Of a stretch of DNA of 64,000 nucleotides, positions 16,235-24,947 are shown one piece after another (position 1 is the stretch's first letter; every line of letters starts with the position of its first letter). The DNA lies in contig NZ_CP028843.1 in the NCBI RefSeq assembly GCF_003058325.1, forward strand, positions 921,501 to 985,500. The letters are read 5' to 3'. A program made the position numbers and the translations under genes. This DNA is from Methylobacterium currus. GTDB lineage: Bacteria; Pseudomonadota; Alphaproteobacteria; Rhizobiales; Beijerinckiaceae. The notes beneath the pieces were generated by a model. The model searched no databases. It saw only the letters and a list, made by a program, of their open reading frames with translations, and was not told the DNA's origin.

Positions 16235-16618
16235 TCAACCCCGCTGGCGCGCCTTGCGGGCGGCGTAGCGAGCGTCGCGCGCGGCTTTCTGGTCGGCCTG
16301 CCGTGCTTCGGCGGTCCGCGCGGCCTCGGCAGCGCGCTCCGTCTCCTCGGCGGCGGCGATCTCGCGCCGGCGGGCCTCCTCGGCCGTCGCCTCGGCCTCT
16401 CGCGCGATCCGCGCCTCCTCCTGCACAGCCCGCTCGGCCTCACGCTCCGCCACACGGATCGTCCGCGCCGCAGCGATCGCCTGCCGGACGGCGCGTCGCG
16501 CCGCGAGGGCCGAGTCGTCGTCGGTGGTCCGCGCCTGGAACCGGGCGAGGGCGGCCTGCCGGGCCGCGGCGGCCGAGCCCAGGCGGTCGCCCAGGGAGGC
16601 TTCCTTGAACTTGCCCAT
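16235..16618 (-). CDS. DUF6481 family protein
   Basis: A 127-residue, Ala/Arg/Glu-rich protein predicted to be almost entirely alpha-helical and coiled-coil. It opens MGKFKEASLGDRLGSAAAARQAALARFQ, which matches the DUF6481 opening, and continues as heptad-like EAERAVQEEARIAREAEATAEEARRREIA. Function unknown. In related genomes the family is often found close to a cold-shock gene, as here (cspA about 310 bp upstream). It has no obvious ribosome-binding site, and a small upstream frame ending 4 bases before its ATG could couple to it. Confidence 0.85.
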   Translation of the reverse strand: MGKFKEASLGDRLGSAAAARQAALARFQARTTDDDSALAARRAVRQAIAAARTIRVAEREAERAVQEEARIAREAEATAEEARRREIAAAEETERAAEAARTAEARQADQKAARDARYAARKARQRG

Positions 16619-16621
16619 CGC

Positions 16622-16843
16622 TCAGACCCGGCTCAGGGCGAGGGAGCGGATCGGGCGCGAGAACCGGTCGGCGAGGTGCCAGTGCAGCTCCCGGACCGAG
16701 TGATAGCGGTAGGTTCGGTCGATCAGGTGGCTGATGTCCTGGCTTTGGTCATCGACCTGCTGCCAGATCTGCTGCACCTGGAACGTGGCCGGCTCGATCG
16801 CCGCACCGGCAGAAGCAGAACGTGAAATAAAAGTAAAATTCAC
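16622..16843 (-). CDS. Possible small protein upstream of DUF6481
   Basis: A 73-codon frame from a GTG at 16843 ends 3 bases before the DUF6481 ATG. Its C-terminal part, with VQQIWQQVDDQSQDISHLID and HSVRELHWHLADRFSRPIR, has balanced, protein-like composition, unlike the shadows nearby. There is no convincing ribosome-binding site and the start is a guess. The same frame stays open across cspA, which argues that the openness may partly be chance. Confidence 0.35.
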   Translation of the reverse strand: MNFTFISRSASAGAAIEPATFQVQQIWQQVDDQSQDISHLIDRTYRYHSVRELHWHLADRFSRPIRSLALSRV

Positions 16844-16931
16844 CCAGAGTAATCCATTTGAGGTCAGGCCCGCACCGTGGCGCAGGGCGAGGAATGCGGA
16901 TGAAACCATCCGCATCCCGATCGTGAAGCAG

Positions 16932-17141
16932 TTACGCGGCGCGCAGGTTGCCGGCGGATTGCTTGCCGCTGCGACGGTCGGTCTCCATCTCGTAGGAGAT
17001 CTTTTGTCCCTCCGAGAGGGTCTGCATGCCCGACCGCTCGACGGCGGAGATATGCACGAACACGTCCTTGCCGCCGTCATCCGGTTGGATGAAGCCGAAA
17101 CCCTTCTGGACGTTGAACCACTTCACGGTGCCGATGGTCAT
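16932..17141 (-). CDS. cspA: Cold-shock protein (CspA family)
   Basis: A 69-residue single cold-shock domain. RNP1 (KGFGFI) and RNP2 (VFVHI) are both present in [36 protein letters not shown]. It binds single-stranded RNA or DNA and acts as an RNA chaperone. The ATG at 17141 gives the standard length and has a GGA seven bases upstream; ATG 17153 would add MDTT. The gene symbol is generic, since several csp paralogues usually exist. The long AT-richer region upstream is consistent with a structured 5' leader. Confidence 0.93.
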   Translation of the reverse strand: MTIGTVKWFNVQKGFGFIQPDDGGKDVFVHISAVERSGMQTLSEGQKISYEMETDRRSGKQSAGNLRAA

Positions 17142-17514
17142 TGTCGTATCCATAATCTGCAAGCGCATGGTGGAGCTCGGCACGCCGTCGGCAGCGCCAA
17201 GACTCAAGTCAATCGACGGATTTGGAGCGAGTGGCAGAGCATGCGCCAGCAACGAGGCGGCGGAGAGGCTCGGTAGTCAGGCCAACAATCGATATATCAT
17301 TTCTAAATCAGATCGCGCCAGATAGCAAGGCGCTTGGAAAAATATTTGGAGCACCAGCCGGAACGACTGAAAAAGTCCGGCCAAGATCGCGGAAATTTCC
17401 GGAAAATTGTCCTGTAAAACGCTGTCTGCACTCACGAATTCGAGCATGGGCCGGCGGCCGGAGCGAGCCCCGCGACGGGTCCGAGTCCGGGCCCAGGATG
17501 CGGCTCCCGCTCGC
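17142..17514. other. AT-richer leader/promoter region of cspA
   Basis: About 370 bp between cspA and the 3' end of the flavin oxidoreductase gene, with stretches such as gatatatcatttctaaatc and aaaaatatttgg that stand out from the GC-rich surroundings. No gene is seen. It probably holds the cspA promoter and a long 5' untranslated leader, as is usual for cold-shock genes. No exact promoter is assigned. Confidence 0.45.
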
Positions 17515-18660
17515 TCAGGCGGCGCCGGCCGTCGCCGGGGCGGGCCAGCCGATGCAGGCCTCGTGGGCGCGGAAGTTGCGCAGCCACCAGCCCCAATCCT
17601 CCGGCACTAGCGAGAACGGGTCGGGATGCGCCAGCTCCCGCGCCGCCCAGACCGGCCAGTGCGGATTCGAGAGTGCGGGCCGCCCGAGGAAGACGAGATC
17701 GATGAGCTCGTCGCGGATCACCTGATCGGCCACGGCCGGCAGGCCGAGATTCCAGCTCACCCCGACCGGGATCCCGACCTCGCGCCGCACCCGCGTGCCG
17801 CGCTCGACCATGAACGACATCCGGGCGAAGGGCGGATCGGTCATCTCGTCGGTGTTGAAGCCGATCGAGAGGTCGGCGAGGTCGAGGCCGTGCGCCTTCA
17901 TCCGGCCGACCGCCACGACCGCCTCGTCGAACTGCACGCCCTCCGGGTGGAGATCGTCGGAGCCGAGACGCATGGTGAGGGGCAGGCGCTCCGGCCACAC
18001 CGCCCGCACGGCGTCCAGCGCCTCGAGGTGGAACCGCAGCCGGTTGTCGAGGCTGCCGCCGTACCGGTCGTTGCGCTGGTTGGCGAGCGGCGAGAAGAAG
18101 CTGGCGCCGAGATAGCCGTGGGCGAAGTGCATCTCCAGCCACTCGAACCCGGCCTCGTGGGCGCGCCGCGCCGCCTCCGCGTAGGCCCGATGGAGGCCGG
18201 CGATCTCCTCGATGGTCAGCTCCTCGACCGGGTAGGTGTAGCGTCCGCCATAAGAGATCGGGGAGGGGGCCTTGAGCTGCCAGCCGTCGGGATGGTCCGG
18301 TGGCAATTGCAGCTTGCCCTCCCAGGGCTTCTGCTCGCTGCCTTTCCGCCCGGTATGCCCGAGCTGGATCGCCGGCACGCCGCCCATGTCCTTGATGATG
18401 CGGGTGACGCGGGCGAGCCCCTCGATGTGGCGTTCGTCCCAGATGCCCGCGCAGGCGCTGGTCGTGCGTCCCTCGGGGGTGATCGCGATCTGCTCGGGGA
18501 AGACGAGCCCGAACCCGCCCGCCGCCCGGGAGCCGTAGAGCATCACGTGATAATCGCCCATCGCCCCGTCGACCGACCGGTGCATGGTCATCGGCGACAT
18601 CGCGATCCGGTTGCGGAGCGTGACGTCCTTCAGGATGAAGGGGCTGAACAGGTCGGGCAT
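17515..18660 (-). CDS. NADH:flavin oxidoreductase, old yellow enzyme family
   Basis: A 381-residue FMN-dependent TIM-barrel ene-reductase of the YqjM type. It starts LFSPFILKDVTLRNRIAMSPMTMH. It has AIQLGHTGRKG, the EWLEMHFAHGYLGASFFSPLANQRNDRYGGSLDNRLRF region with the YGGS motif, and the C-terminal phosphate-binding LVFLGRPALSNPHWP. Such enzymes reduce activated alkenes with NAD(P)H. The physiological substrate is unknown. It is flanked by the cspA leader and by gatB, both on the same strand, with gaps over 130 bp, so it is probably transcribed alone. Confidence 0.92.
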   Translation of the reverse strand: MPDLFSPFILKDVTLRNRIAMSPMTMHRSVDGAMGDYHVMLYGSRAAGGFGLVFPEQIAITPEGRTTSACAGIWDERHIEGLARVTRIIKDMGGVPAIQLGHTGRKGSEQKPWEGKLQLPPDHPDGWQLKAPSPISYGGRYTYPVEELTIEEIAGLHRAYAEAARRAHEAGFEWLEMHFAHGYLGASFFSPLANQRNDRYGGSLDNRLRFHLEALDAVRAVWPERLPLTMRLGSDDLHPEGVQFDEAVVAVGRMKAHGLDLADLSIGFNTDEMTDPPFARMSFMVERGTRVRREVGIPVGVSWNLGLPAVADQVIRDELIDLVFLGRPALSNPHWPVWAARELAHPDPFSLVPEDWGWWLRNFRAHEACIGWPAPATAGAA

Positions 18661-18792
18661 GCGGCCTCGCGGGATCGGGCGGATCCCGCCCTGGGACCCA
18701 GAGCCTAGGCCAGTAAAACCATCGCCCGCAAGGGATTGGGGCGGCAGACGATCGTCCGCCGCCTTGACCTCGGCGTGAGGCAGCTCGTCGCC

Positions 18793-20265
18793 TTACTCGA
18801 TCCCGAGCTTCGCCTTCAGGAGCGCGTTCACCGCTGCCGGGTTGGCCTTGCCGCCGGTGGCCTTCATGGTCTGGCCGACGAACCAGCCGAGCAGGGTCGG
18901 CTTGGCCTTGGCCTGCTCGACCTTGTCCGGGTTGGCGGCGATGATCTGGTCGATCGCCGCCTCGATCGCGCCGGTATCGGTGACCTGGCGCAGGCCGCGG
19001 CTCTCGACGACCTGACGCGGGTCGCCGCCCTCGCTCCAGACGATCTCGAACACGTCCTTGGCGATCTTGCCCGAGATGGTGCCGTCGCCGATGAGATCCA
19101 CGATCGCGCCGAGCTGCGCCGCCGAGACCGGGCTGTCCTCGATCCCCTTGCCTTCCTTGTTCAGGCGGCCGAACAGCTCGTTGATGACCCAGTTCGCCGC
19201 GATCTTGCCGTCGCGTCCCTTGGCCACCGCCTCGAAGTAGTCGGCCGAGGCGCGCTCGGCCACCAGCACCGTCGCGTCGTAGGGCGAGAGGCCGTAGGAC
19301 TCGATGAAGCGCGCCTTCTTGGCGTCGGGCAGTTCCGGCAGGCCTGCCGCCAGCGCGTCGACGAAGGCCTGGTCGAATTCGAGCGGCAGCAGGTCCGGAT
19401 CGGGGAAGTAGCGGTAATCGTGCGCCTCTTCCTTCGAGCGCATCGAGCGGGTCTCACCCCTATTCGGGTCGAACAGGCGGGTCTCCTGGTCGATCGTGCC
19501 GCCATCCTCGATGATCGCGATCTGGCGGCGCGCCTCGACCTCGATCGCCTGGCCGATGAAGCGGATCGAGTTGACGTTCTTGATCTCGCAGCGGGTGCCG
19601 AAGGGGTCGCCGGGCTTGCGGACCGAGACGTTCACGTCGGCACGTAAGGACCCCTTCTCCATGTCGCCGTCGCAGGTGCCGAGGTAGCGCAGGATGGTGC
19701 GCAGCTTCGTCACGTAGGCCTTGGCCTCCTCCGAGGAGCGCAGGTCCGGCTTCGAGACGATCTCCATCAGCGCCACGCCCGACCGGTTGAGGTCGACGAA
19801 GCTCATCGTGGGGTTCTGGTCGTGCAGCGACTTGCCGGCATCCTGCTCCAGGTGCAGGCGCTCGATCCCGACCCGGATGCTCTCGCCGTCGGGGAGATCG
19901 ACCAGCACCTCGCCCTCGCCGACGATGGGGCTCTTGTACTGGCTGATCTGGTAGCCCTGGGGCAGATCCGGGTAGAAGTAGTTCTTCCGGTCGAACACCG
20001 AGCGGTGGTTGATCTGCGCCTTGAGGCCTAAGCCCGTGCGCACCGCCTGGGCGACGCATTCGCGGTTGATCACCGGCAGCATGCCGGGCATCGCGGCGTC
20101 GACCAGCGAGACGTTGTCGTTCGGCTCGGCCCCGAAGGCGGTCGGCGCGCCGGAAAACAGCTTCGAGCGGCTGGTGACCTGGGCATGGATCTCCATGCCG
20201 ATCACCACCTCCCAGTCGCCCAGCGCGCCCTTGATCAGCTTCTTGGGGTTCACGGGAGCGTTCAT
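18793..20265 (-). CDS. gatB: Asp/Glu-tRNA amidotransferase subunit B
   Basis: GatB is the tRNA-binding, glutamyl/aspartyl-activating subunit of GatCAB, which makes Gln-tRNA(Gln) and/or Asn-tRNA(Asn). The 490 residues show [20 protein letters not shown], then [17 protein letters not shown] and [13 protein letters not shown] in the catalytic cradle. A C-terminal YqeY-like helical domain ends ...[13 protein letters not shown]. Length and motifs are normal. It is the last gene of the minus-strand set gatC, gatA, small membrane gene, gatB. An 87-bp gap with a perfect palindrome separates it from the small membrane gene. Confidence 0.97.
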   Translation of the reverse strand: MNAPVNPKKLIKGALGDWEVVIGMEIHAQVTSRSKLFSGAPTAFGAEPNDNVSLVDAAMPGMLPVINRECVAQAVRTGLGLKAQINHRSVFDRKNYFYPDLPQGYQISQYKSPIVGEGEVLVDLPDGESIRVGIERLHLEQDAGKSLHDQNPTMSFVDLNRSGVALMEIVSKPDLRSSEEAKAYVTKLRTILRYLGTCDGDMEKGSLRADVNVSVRKPGDPFGTRCEIKNVNSIRFIGQAIEVEARRQIAIIEDGGTIDQETRLFDPNRGETRSMRSKEEAHDYRYFPDPDLLPLEFDQAFVDALAAGLPELPDAKKARFIESYGLSPYDATVLVAERASADYFEAVAKGRDGKIAANWVINELFGRLNKEGKGIEDSPVSAAQLGAIVDLIGDGTISGKIAKDVFEIVWSEGGDPRQVVESRGLRQVTDTGAIEAAIDQIIAANPDKVEQAKAKPTLLGWFVGQTMKATGGKANPAAVNALLKAKLGIE

Positions 20266-20292
20266 GAGGGTCTTCTGTCTCTCGCACGAACG

Positions 20293-20314
20293 CCCCTCTC
20301 CCGCGGGAGAGGGG
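20293..20314. repeat. 22-bp perfect palindrome upstream of gatB
   Basis: CCCCTCTCCCG is followed directly by its reverse complement. It lies in the 87-bp gap between the small membrane gene and gatB. With no loop it could be a cruciform or a weak attenuating hairpin. Its sequence resembles the CCCTCTCCC ends of the larger intergenic elements at 24.7 and 28.9 kb. Confidence 0.7.
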
Positions 20315-20352
20315 ACGGTTTCATGCCTAGTAGGAAGGGCGGCGCTCAGGCG

Positions 20353-20661
20353 TCAAGCGCGCGGCGCGAAGGTGCGGCGGGCGGTGTAGCCGATGATCGC
20401 GTAGATCAGGGCCGCGCCGGTGCGCACGGGAAAGAAGGTCGGCAGCTCCCGCCCGATCGGGGCCGGCCACGGTACGCCGATGCCGGTCAGCACCCACGAC
20501 ACCAGCACCGAGACGACCAGCGCGATCATCGCGACCAGCACCACCTTGCCGAACTGGTCCGCCTTCCAGCCGAGAAAGAGCGCGAGCCCGATCAGGACGG
20601 GATCGAAGGCCGCCAGGATCCAGACTTCGGGCGGGTAGTAGGGGACGGTCGGGTGATTCAC
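20353..20661 (-). CDS. Small membrane protein between gatA and gatB
   Basis: A 102-residue protein with three predicted hydrophobic segments ([57 protein letters not shown]). It has no signal peptide and no recognised family. The GTG start at 20661 overlaps the gatA TGA stop, so it is translationally coupled to gatA. A basic C-terminus (ARRTFAPRA) would face the cytosol. Its place inside a gatCAB set suggests co-expression. A functional link to the amidotransferase is not shown. Confidence 0.8.
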   Translation of the reverse strand: MNHPTVPYYPPEVWILAAFDPVLIGLALFLGWKADQFGKVVLVAMIALVVSVLVSWVLTGIGVPWPAPIGRELPTFFPVRTGAALIYAIIGYTARRTFAPRA

Positions 20662-22166
20662 GCCCACCACGCCTGCGGCAGGGCGATGCGGCCCGCCGCC
20701 TCCTCGAGCACCTGCCCTACGGCGAACAGCGTCTCCTCGTCGAAGGGACGGCCGATGAGCTGAAGGCCGAGCGGCAGACCCTGCGCGTCGAGCCCCGCCG
20801 GCACCGCGAGGCCGGGCAGGCCCGCCATGTTCACCGTCACGGTGAACACGTCGAGGAGGTACATCTCGACCGGATCGGCCTTCGCCTTCTCGCCGAACCC
20901 GAAGGCGGCGGACGGGGTGGTGGGGGTGAGGATCGCGTCGACGCCCGAGGCGTAGACCTGCTCGAAGTCGCGCTTGATCAGCGTGCGGATCTTCTGGGCG
21001 CGGACGTAATAGGCGTCGTAGTAGCCGGCCGAGAGCACGTAGGTGCCGATCATTACCCGGCGCTTGACCTCGCGGCCGAAGCCGGCGGCGCGGGTCTGCT
21101 CGTACATCCCGACGATGTCCTTCGCCGGCACCCGCAATCCGTAGCGCACGCCGTCGTAGCGGGCGAGGTTCGAGGAGGCCTCGGCCGGGGCGACGATGTA
21201 GTAGGCCGGAAGCGCATACTTGGTGTGGGGCAGCGAGACCTCGACCACCTTGGCGCCGGCGTCGCGCAGCCACTCCGCGCCCTGCTGCCACAGTCGCTCG
21301 ATCTCGGCCGGCATGCCCTCGACCCGGTACTCCTTCGGAATGCCGATGGTCAGGCCCTTGACGCCGCGATTCACCGCCGCCTCGAAATCCGGCACCGGGA
21401 TGTCGACCGAGGTCGTGTCCTTGTCGTCGTGGCCGGACATCGAGGTGAGCAGGATCGCGGTGTCGCGCACCGTGCGGGCGATCGGCCCGGCCTGGTCGAG
21501 GGACGACGCGAAGGCGACGGTGCCCCAGCGCGAGCAGCGGCCATAGGTCGGCTTGATGCCGACCGTGCCGGTGAAGGCCGCCGGCTGGCGGATCGAGCCG
21601 CCGGTATCGGTGGCGGTGGCGCCCAGGCACAGGCGGGCCGCGACCGCCGCGGCCGAGCCGCCCGACGAGCCGCCGGGCACCAGCTTGATGTCGGACAAGG
21701 CGCCGTCGGCACCCTTGCGGCGCCAGGGCGAGATCACCGGGCCGTAGGCGCTGGTCTCGTTCGACGAGCCCATGGCGAACTCGTCGAGGTTGAGCTTGCC
21801 GAGCATCACCGCGCCGTCGCGCCACAGGTTGTGGCTGACGGTGGATTCGTAATGCGGCTGGAAGCCTTCGAGGATCTTCGAGCCCGCCGTCGTCACGACC
21901 CCGTGGGTGCAGAACAGGTCCTTGATGCCGAGCGGCAGGCCCTCGAGGGGGCGGGCCTCTCCGGCGGCGAGCTTCTGGTCGGCGACCTCCGCCATGGCGA
22001 GCGCCCGGTCGGGCGTCTCGAGCAGGTAGGCGTTGAGGAGGCGGGCCTTCTCCATCGCGTCGAGATGGGCCTGGGCCAGCTCCCGGGCGGAGAACTCCTT
22101 CGCCCGCAGGCCGTCGCGGGCCTGCGCCAGGGTGAGGTCGGTCAGCTCTGCCGGCTTGGTGCTCAC
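20658..22166 (-). CDS. gatA: Asp/Glu-tRNA amidotransferase subunit A
   Basis: GatA is the glutaminase/amidase subunit that supplies ammonia to GatB. The amidase-signature triad is present: Lys in PLGIKDLF, the cis-Ser in [14 protein letters not shown], and the nucleophile Ser in [14 protein letters not shown]. The GTG start at 22166 ([15 protein letters not shown]) gives 502 residues, a normal length. The open frame continues upstream through gatC in another sense, and that part is not GatA. It follows gatC by 65 bp and overlaps the next small gene by four bases. Confidence 0.97.
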   Translation of the reverse strand: MSTKPAELTDLTLAQARDGLRAKEFSARELAQAHLDAMEKARLLNAYLLETPDRALAMAEVADQKLAAGEARPLEGLPLGIKDLFCTHGVVTTAGSKILEGFQPHYESTVSHNLWRDGAVMLGKLNLDEFAMGSSNETSAYGPVISPWRRKGADGALSDIKLVPGGSSGGSAAAVAARLCLGATATDTGGSIRQPAAFTGTVGIKPTYGRCSRWGTVAFASSLDQAGPIARTVRDTAILLTSMSGHDDKDTTSVDIPVPDFEAAVNRGVKGLTIGIPKEYRVEGMPAEIERLWQQGAEWLRDAGAKVVEVSLPHTKYALPAYYIVAPAEASSNLARYDGVRYGLRVPAKDIVGMYEQTRAAGFGREVKRRVMIGTYVLSAGYYDAYYVRAQKIRTLIKRDFEQVYASGVDAILTPTTPSAAFGFGEKAKADPVEMYLLDVFTVTVNMAGLPGLAVPAGLDAQGLPLGLQLIGRPFDEETLFAVGQVLEEAAGRIALPQAWWA

Positions 22167-22231
22167 GATCGTCCGTCCTGTCGCGGCCCGTCGGCCGCCA
22201 TGGGTGCGCGCTTGTCGGTCTGTGGTCGAGA

Positions 22232-22519
22232 TTACTCGACGACCTTCGGCACCAGGAAATAATTGTCCTCGGTCAGCGGCGCGTTGAACACGATCTCGCG
22301 GGCGTGCCCGCCATCGGTGATCACGTCCTCGCGGCTCTTCATCGCCATCGGGATCACCGAGGTCATCGGCTCGACGCCGGAGACGTCGACCGCGTCGAGC
22401 TGCTCGACGAAGGACAGGATGGCGTTCAGCTCGTCCTGGAGCGGCGCCACCTCCTCGTCGGTGACTGCGATCCGCGCCAGGTGCGCGATGCGCCGGACCG
22501 TCTTGGCGTCGACCGACAT
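22232..22519 (-). CDS. gatC: Asp/Glu-tRNA amidotransferase subunit C
   Basis: The 95-residue GatC wraps around GatA and stabilises the GatAB complex. It has the classic [34 protein letters not shown] and the C-terminal [22 protein letters not shown]. The ATG at 22519 has an ACGGAG ribosome-binding site. A GTG at 22525 is in frame but less likely. It is the first gene of the gat set. Confidence 0.96.
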   Translation of the reverse strand: MSVDAKTVRRIAHLARIAVTDEEVAPLQDELNAILSFVEQLDAVDVSGVEPMTSVIPMAMKSREDVITDGGHAREIVFNAPLTEDNYFLVPKVVE

Positions 22520-22630
22520 GGGCACTCCGTTCGGACAAGCGAGGGACCGGGCTCACGCGGCCCGGCGGCCGTCTCGCGGCCGCGGGGCGCTATAACACCG
22601 GCTTTCGCGCTGCCGCAACGGGCGGGACGG

Positions 22631-23152
22631 TCAGGCGGCCGGCATCCGCAGCGGAAGCGCCGCGATGGCGTGGGCCCGGGCATTCGGCACCTCGATCAGC
22701 ACCGCCCGCGGCTTGAAATGCCGGCGCGCCTCCATGCCGCCGGTGTAGAGCACCGCCGCGGCGGTCACCAGCATCAGCTTGTGCTTGCGCGGCATCCGCG
22801 GGCGCGCCGCCGCCTGAGCGGAGGCTTGAGCAGAGGCTTGAGCAGAGGCTTGGGCAGAGGCTTGGACGGCAGCGGCGTCCTGCGCGGCCGGACTGGGCGT
22901 GGCGGGGAGGCTCGCGGTCCGGCGGATGCGGCGGCCGATGGCGAGGATCGCCTCTGCCGGGACGCGCCGGCGCGGAGCGATCTCGCCCGGCGCGAAGCTC
23001 CCGCTGGCGGCGGGCAGCGGGCCCCGCAGCGGGCTCAGGCCCCCGTCGAGGTCGAGGGTCATCGCGCCCTGCATCCGCGGGGCCGGGTCCTGGGCGGTGC
23101 TCCGCACCTGCCGGTCGGTTGCGAGCGCGAAGGGAAGGATGACGGCAGCCAC
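22631..23152 (-). CDS. Hypothetical protein with Q-A-S-A tandem repeat
   Basis: A 173-residue protein with no recognised family. The N-terminus is MAAVILPFALATDRQV. A low-complexity linker near residues 95-113 consists of AQAS units made by a 12-bp repeat. A short hydrophobic segment (HKLMLVTAAAVLYTGGMEARRHF) could be a single membrane anchor, and the tail is VLIEVPNARAHAIAALPL. The last 50 residues look most protein-like. It stands 110 bp upstream of gatC on the same strand. Both strands are open here, so the start and even the gene are less certain than the neighbours. Confidence 0.62.
   Translation of the reverse strand: MAAVILPFALATDRQVRSTAQDPAPRMQGAMTLDLDGGLSPLRGPLPAASGSFAPGEIAPRRRVPAEAILAIGRRIRRTASLPATPSPAAQDAAAVQASAQASAQASAQASAQAAARPRMPRKHKLMLVTAAAVLYTGGMEARRHFKPRAVLIEVPNARAHAIAALPLRMPAA
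22811..22870 (-). repeat. 12-bp in-frame tandem repeat, five units
   Basis: Five units, the central two exact copies of ggcttgagcaga, with diverged ends. It encodes (A-Q-A-S)-type repeats in the hypothetical protein upstream of gatC. The unit resembles ggcttggggcag at 59909-59980. Confidence 0.85.
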
Positions 23153-23405
23153 GGCGACCTCGTTGCGGGAAGACGGCAGGTTAACGCTTCGTTAATCCCA
23201 CCGGCCCCGCTTCGCCACGTCAACCTTTCGTTAACCTTAACCGCGCCGTCCGGTCCGGCCCGCGCCGGCCGCCCCTGGACCGCCATCCGATCGAGCTGCG
23301 ATCGGATGGCGGCCTATGTCTTTTATTTTGCAGAATTTTCTTTGACGGACCGATGTCCCCCTTCGTCGGACGATGCTCGAGGGGAGGGCGGCCGTTCGCG
23401 GATCC

Positions 23406-24107
23406 CTACTGCACCGTGACCGCGGTGCCCTTGTGCGGCACGATCACCTGCACGCCGCTGCCGTCGAGGGCGGCGACGAAGCGGTCGGCGCTCTGGTCGA
23501 CGATCGGGAAGGAGCCGTAGTGGCAGGGGATCACGGCCTTGGGCCGGAAGAAGCGCTTGACGGCGAGCGCCGCGGTCTCGGCCCCCATGGTGAAGCGGTC
23601 GCCGATCGGCACCATCAGCACGTCGGGGCGGTAGATCTCCTGGATCAGCGCCATGTCGCCGAAGATGTCGGTGTCGCCCATGTGGTAGATGGTCGGCTCG
23701 CCCTCGGCCCGCACGATCACGCCGTTCGGCAGCCCGAGCGGTACCGTGACCCCGGCCTCGCTCATGCCGGCCGAGTGGTCGGCCCGCACCAGGCTGACCC
23801 GGAAGCCGCCGACATCGACGGTGCCGCCGGTGTTCATCGGCTCGAATTGCGTGACGCCCTTCGAGGACAGCCACATGCACAGGTCGTAGTTGGTGACGAC
23901 CTTGGCACCGGTCTCGGCGGCGATCTCGACCGTGTCGCCGACATGGTCGCCGTGGCCGTGGGTGATCAGGATATGGGTGGCGCCCTCGGTCGCCGTCTTG
24001 CGGTCGCCCGCGAAGGCCGGGTTGCCGCTGAAGAACGGATCGATCAACACGTGAGCCGAGCCGAAATCGAGACGGAAGGCGGAATGGCCGAACCAAGTGA
24101 TGCGCAT
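23406..24107 (-). CDS. Metal-dependent hydrolase, UPF0173 metallo-beta-lactamase family
   Basis: A 233-residue metallo-beta-lactamase-fold protein with the motif [11 protein letters not shown] (HxHxDH), then [17 protein letters not shown] and the terminal [18 protein letters not shown]. It starts [16 protein letters not shown]. It is the UPF0173 group of cytosolic, probably dizinc hydrolases. The substrate is unknown. The gene lies between the hypothetical protein gene (same strand, about 250 bp away) and ruvX (divergent, 110 bp away). The 23153-23405 gap shows no gene. Confidence 0.93.
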   Translation of the reverse strand: MRITWFGHSAFRLDFGSAHVLIDPFFSGNPAFAGDRKTATEGATHILITHGHGDHVGDTVEIAAETGAKVVTNYDLCMWLSSKGVTQFEPMNTGGTVDVGGFRVSLVRADHSAGMSEAGVTVPLGLPNGVIVRAEGEPTIYHMGDTDIFGDMALIQEIYRPDVLMVPIGDRFTMGAETAALAVKRFFRPKAVIPCHYGSFPIVDQSADRFVAALDGSGVQVIVPHKGTAVTVQ

Positions 24108-24217
24108 CGGATGACCTCCGGACGAAGGATTCTTCGGAGTGGGAATCGGCGGCCGACCGCCCCGACGCAGCGACAGGGCGGGGTCGGCCCCGCCTACCTA
24201 ACGCGCGGAGGCCGGCC

Positions 24218-24709
24218 GTGAACCGGGAGACCATCGAAGCCTTCGCGACCGAGTCGCGCGGGGGCGCCCGCCTGCTCGGGCTCGATCTCGGCACCAAGAC
24301 GATCGGGCTCGCCCTCTCGGACGTGCAGCGCCGGATCGCCTCGCCGCTGGAGACGATCAAGCGGGTGAAGTTCACGCCCGACGCCGCGGCCCTAGCCGGA
24401 ATCGCGACGAAGCACGGGGTCGGCGGGCTGGTGGTCGGGCTGCCTCTCAACATGGACGGCAGCGAGGGCCCGCGGGTGCAGTCCACCCGGGCCTTCGTGC
24501 GCAACCTGAAGCCCATCCTGCCGCTGCCGGTTTTGTTCTGGGACGAGCGCCTCTCCACGGCGGCCGTCACCCGCACCCTGCTGGAGGCCGACGCCTCCCG
24601 GGCACGCCGCAGCGAACTCGTCGACAAGCTCGCCGCCGCCTACATCCTGCAGGGCTGCCTGGATGTGCTGGACGGGCTGCGGGACGAGGGCGATTTCCTG
24701 GAGGAATAG
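24218..24709 (+). CDS. ruvX: Holliday-junction resolvase-like protein RuvX/YqgF
   Basis: RuvX is an RNase H-fold nuclease that acts on Holliday junctions and has been linked to pre-16S rRNA processing. The 163 residues show [17 protein letters not shown] (first catalytic Asp), [15 protein letters not shown] and [15 protein letters not shown], and the C-terminal [14 protein letters not shown] with the last catalytic Asp. The GTG at 24218 follows a gcggagg purine tract. It is transcribed divergently from the UPF0173 gene and is followed by repeat copy A. Confidence 0.94.
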   Translation: MNRETIEAFATESRGGARLLGLDLGTKTIGLALSDVQRRIASPLETIKRVKFTPDAAALAGIATKHGVGGLVVGLPLNMDGSEGPRVQSTRAFVRNLKPILPLPVLFWDERLSTAAVTRTLLEADASRARRSELVDKLAAAYILQGCLDVLDGLRDEGDFLEE

Positions 24710-24721
24710 GGCCCGCCCCCG

Positions 24722-24929
24722 ACCCTCCTCCCTCTGCGGGGGAGGGCGCCCGGCGAAGGCCGGGCGGGCCGGGACAAAGTCCCGCAAGAGGGGAACCACG
24801 CTTCCGGAAGGGGCTGAACCGTTCTGACGGGCGCCCCCTGGACAAGCGTCGCGCTGCCCGTCTCGGTGGGACTTTGTCCCGCTGTGCCTGCTCCGCAGGC
24901 CACCCTCCCCCGCAGAGGGGGGAGGGTTC
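24722..24929. repeat. Palindromic intergenic element, copy A
   Basis: About 208 bp with imperfect terminal inverted repeats of roughly 60 bp. One end is ccctcctccctctgcggggg, the other its near reverse complement near 24902-24927. Inner parts gggacaaagtcccgc and gggactttgtcccgc also pair. The core (gaggggaaccacg...gttctgacgggc) is shared, in reverse orientation, with copy B at 28878-29049. No open frame of note is inside. It lies between the convergent ends of ruvX and topA. Confidence 0.85.
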
Positions 24930-24947
24930 GCACTCGGCCGTCGCGCC

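Noticed and set aside
24100..24217. Possible gene between UPF0173 and ruvX
   Set aside because: Only short shadows of the neighbours are open; it is the divergent promoter region.
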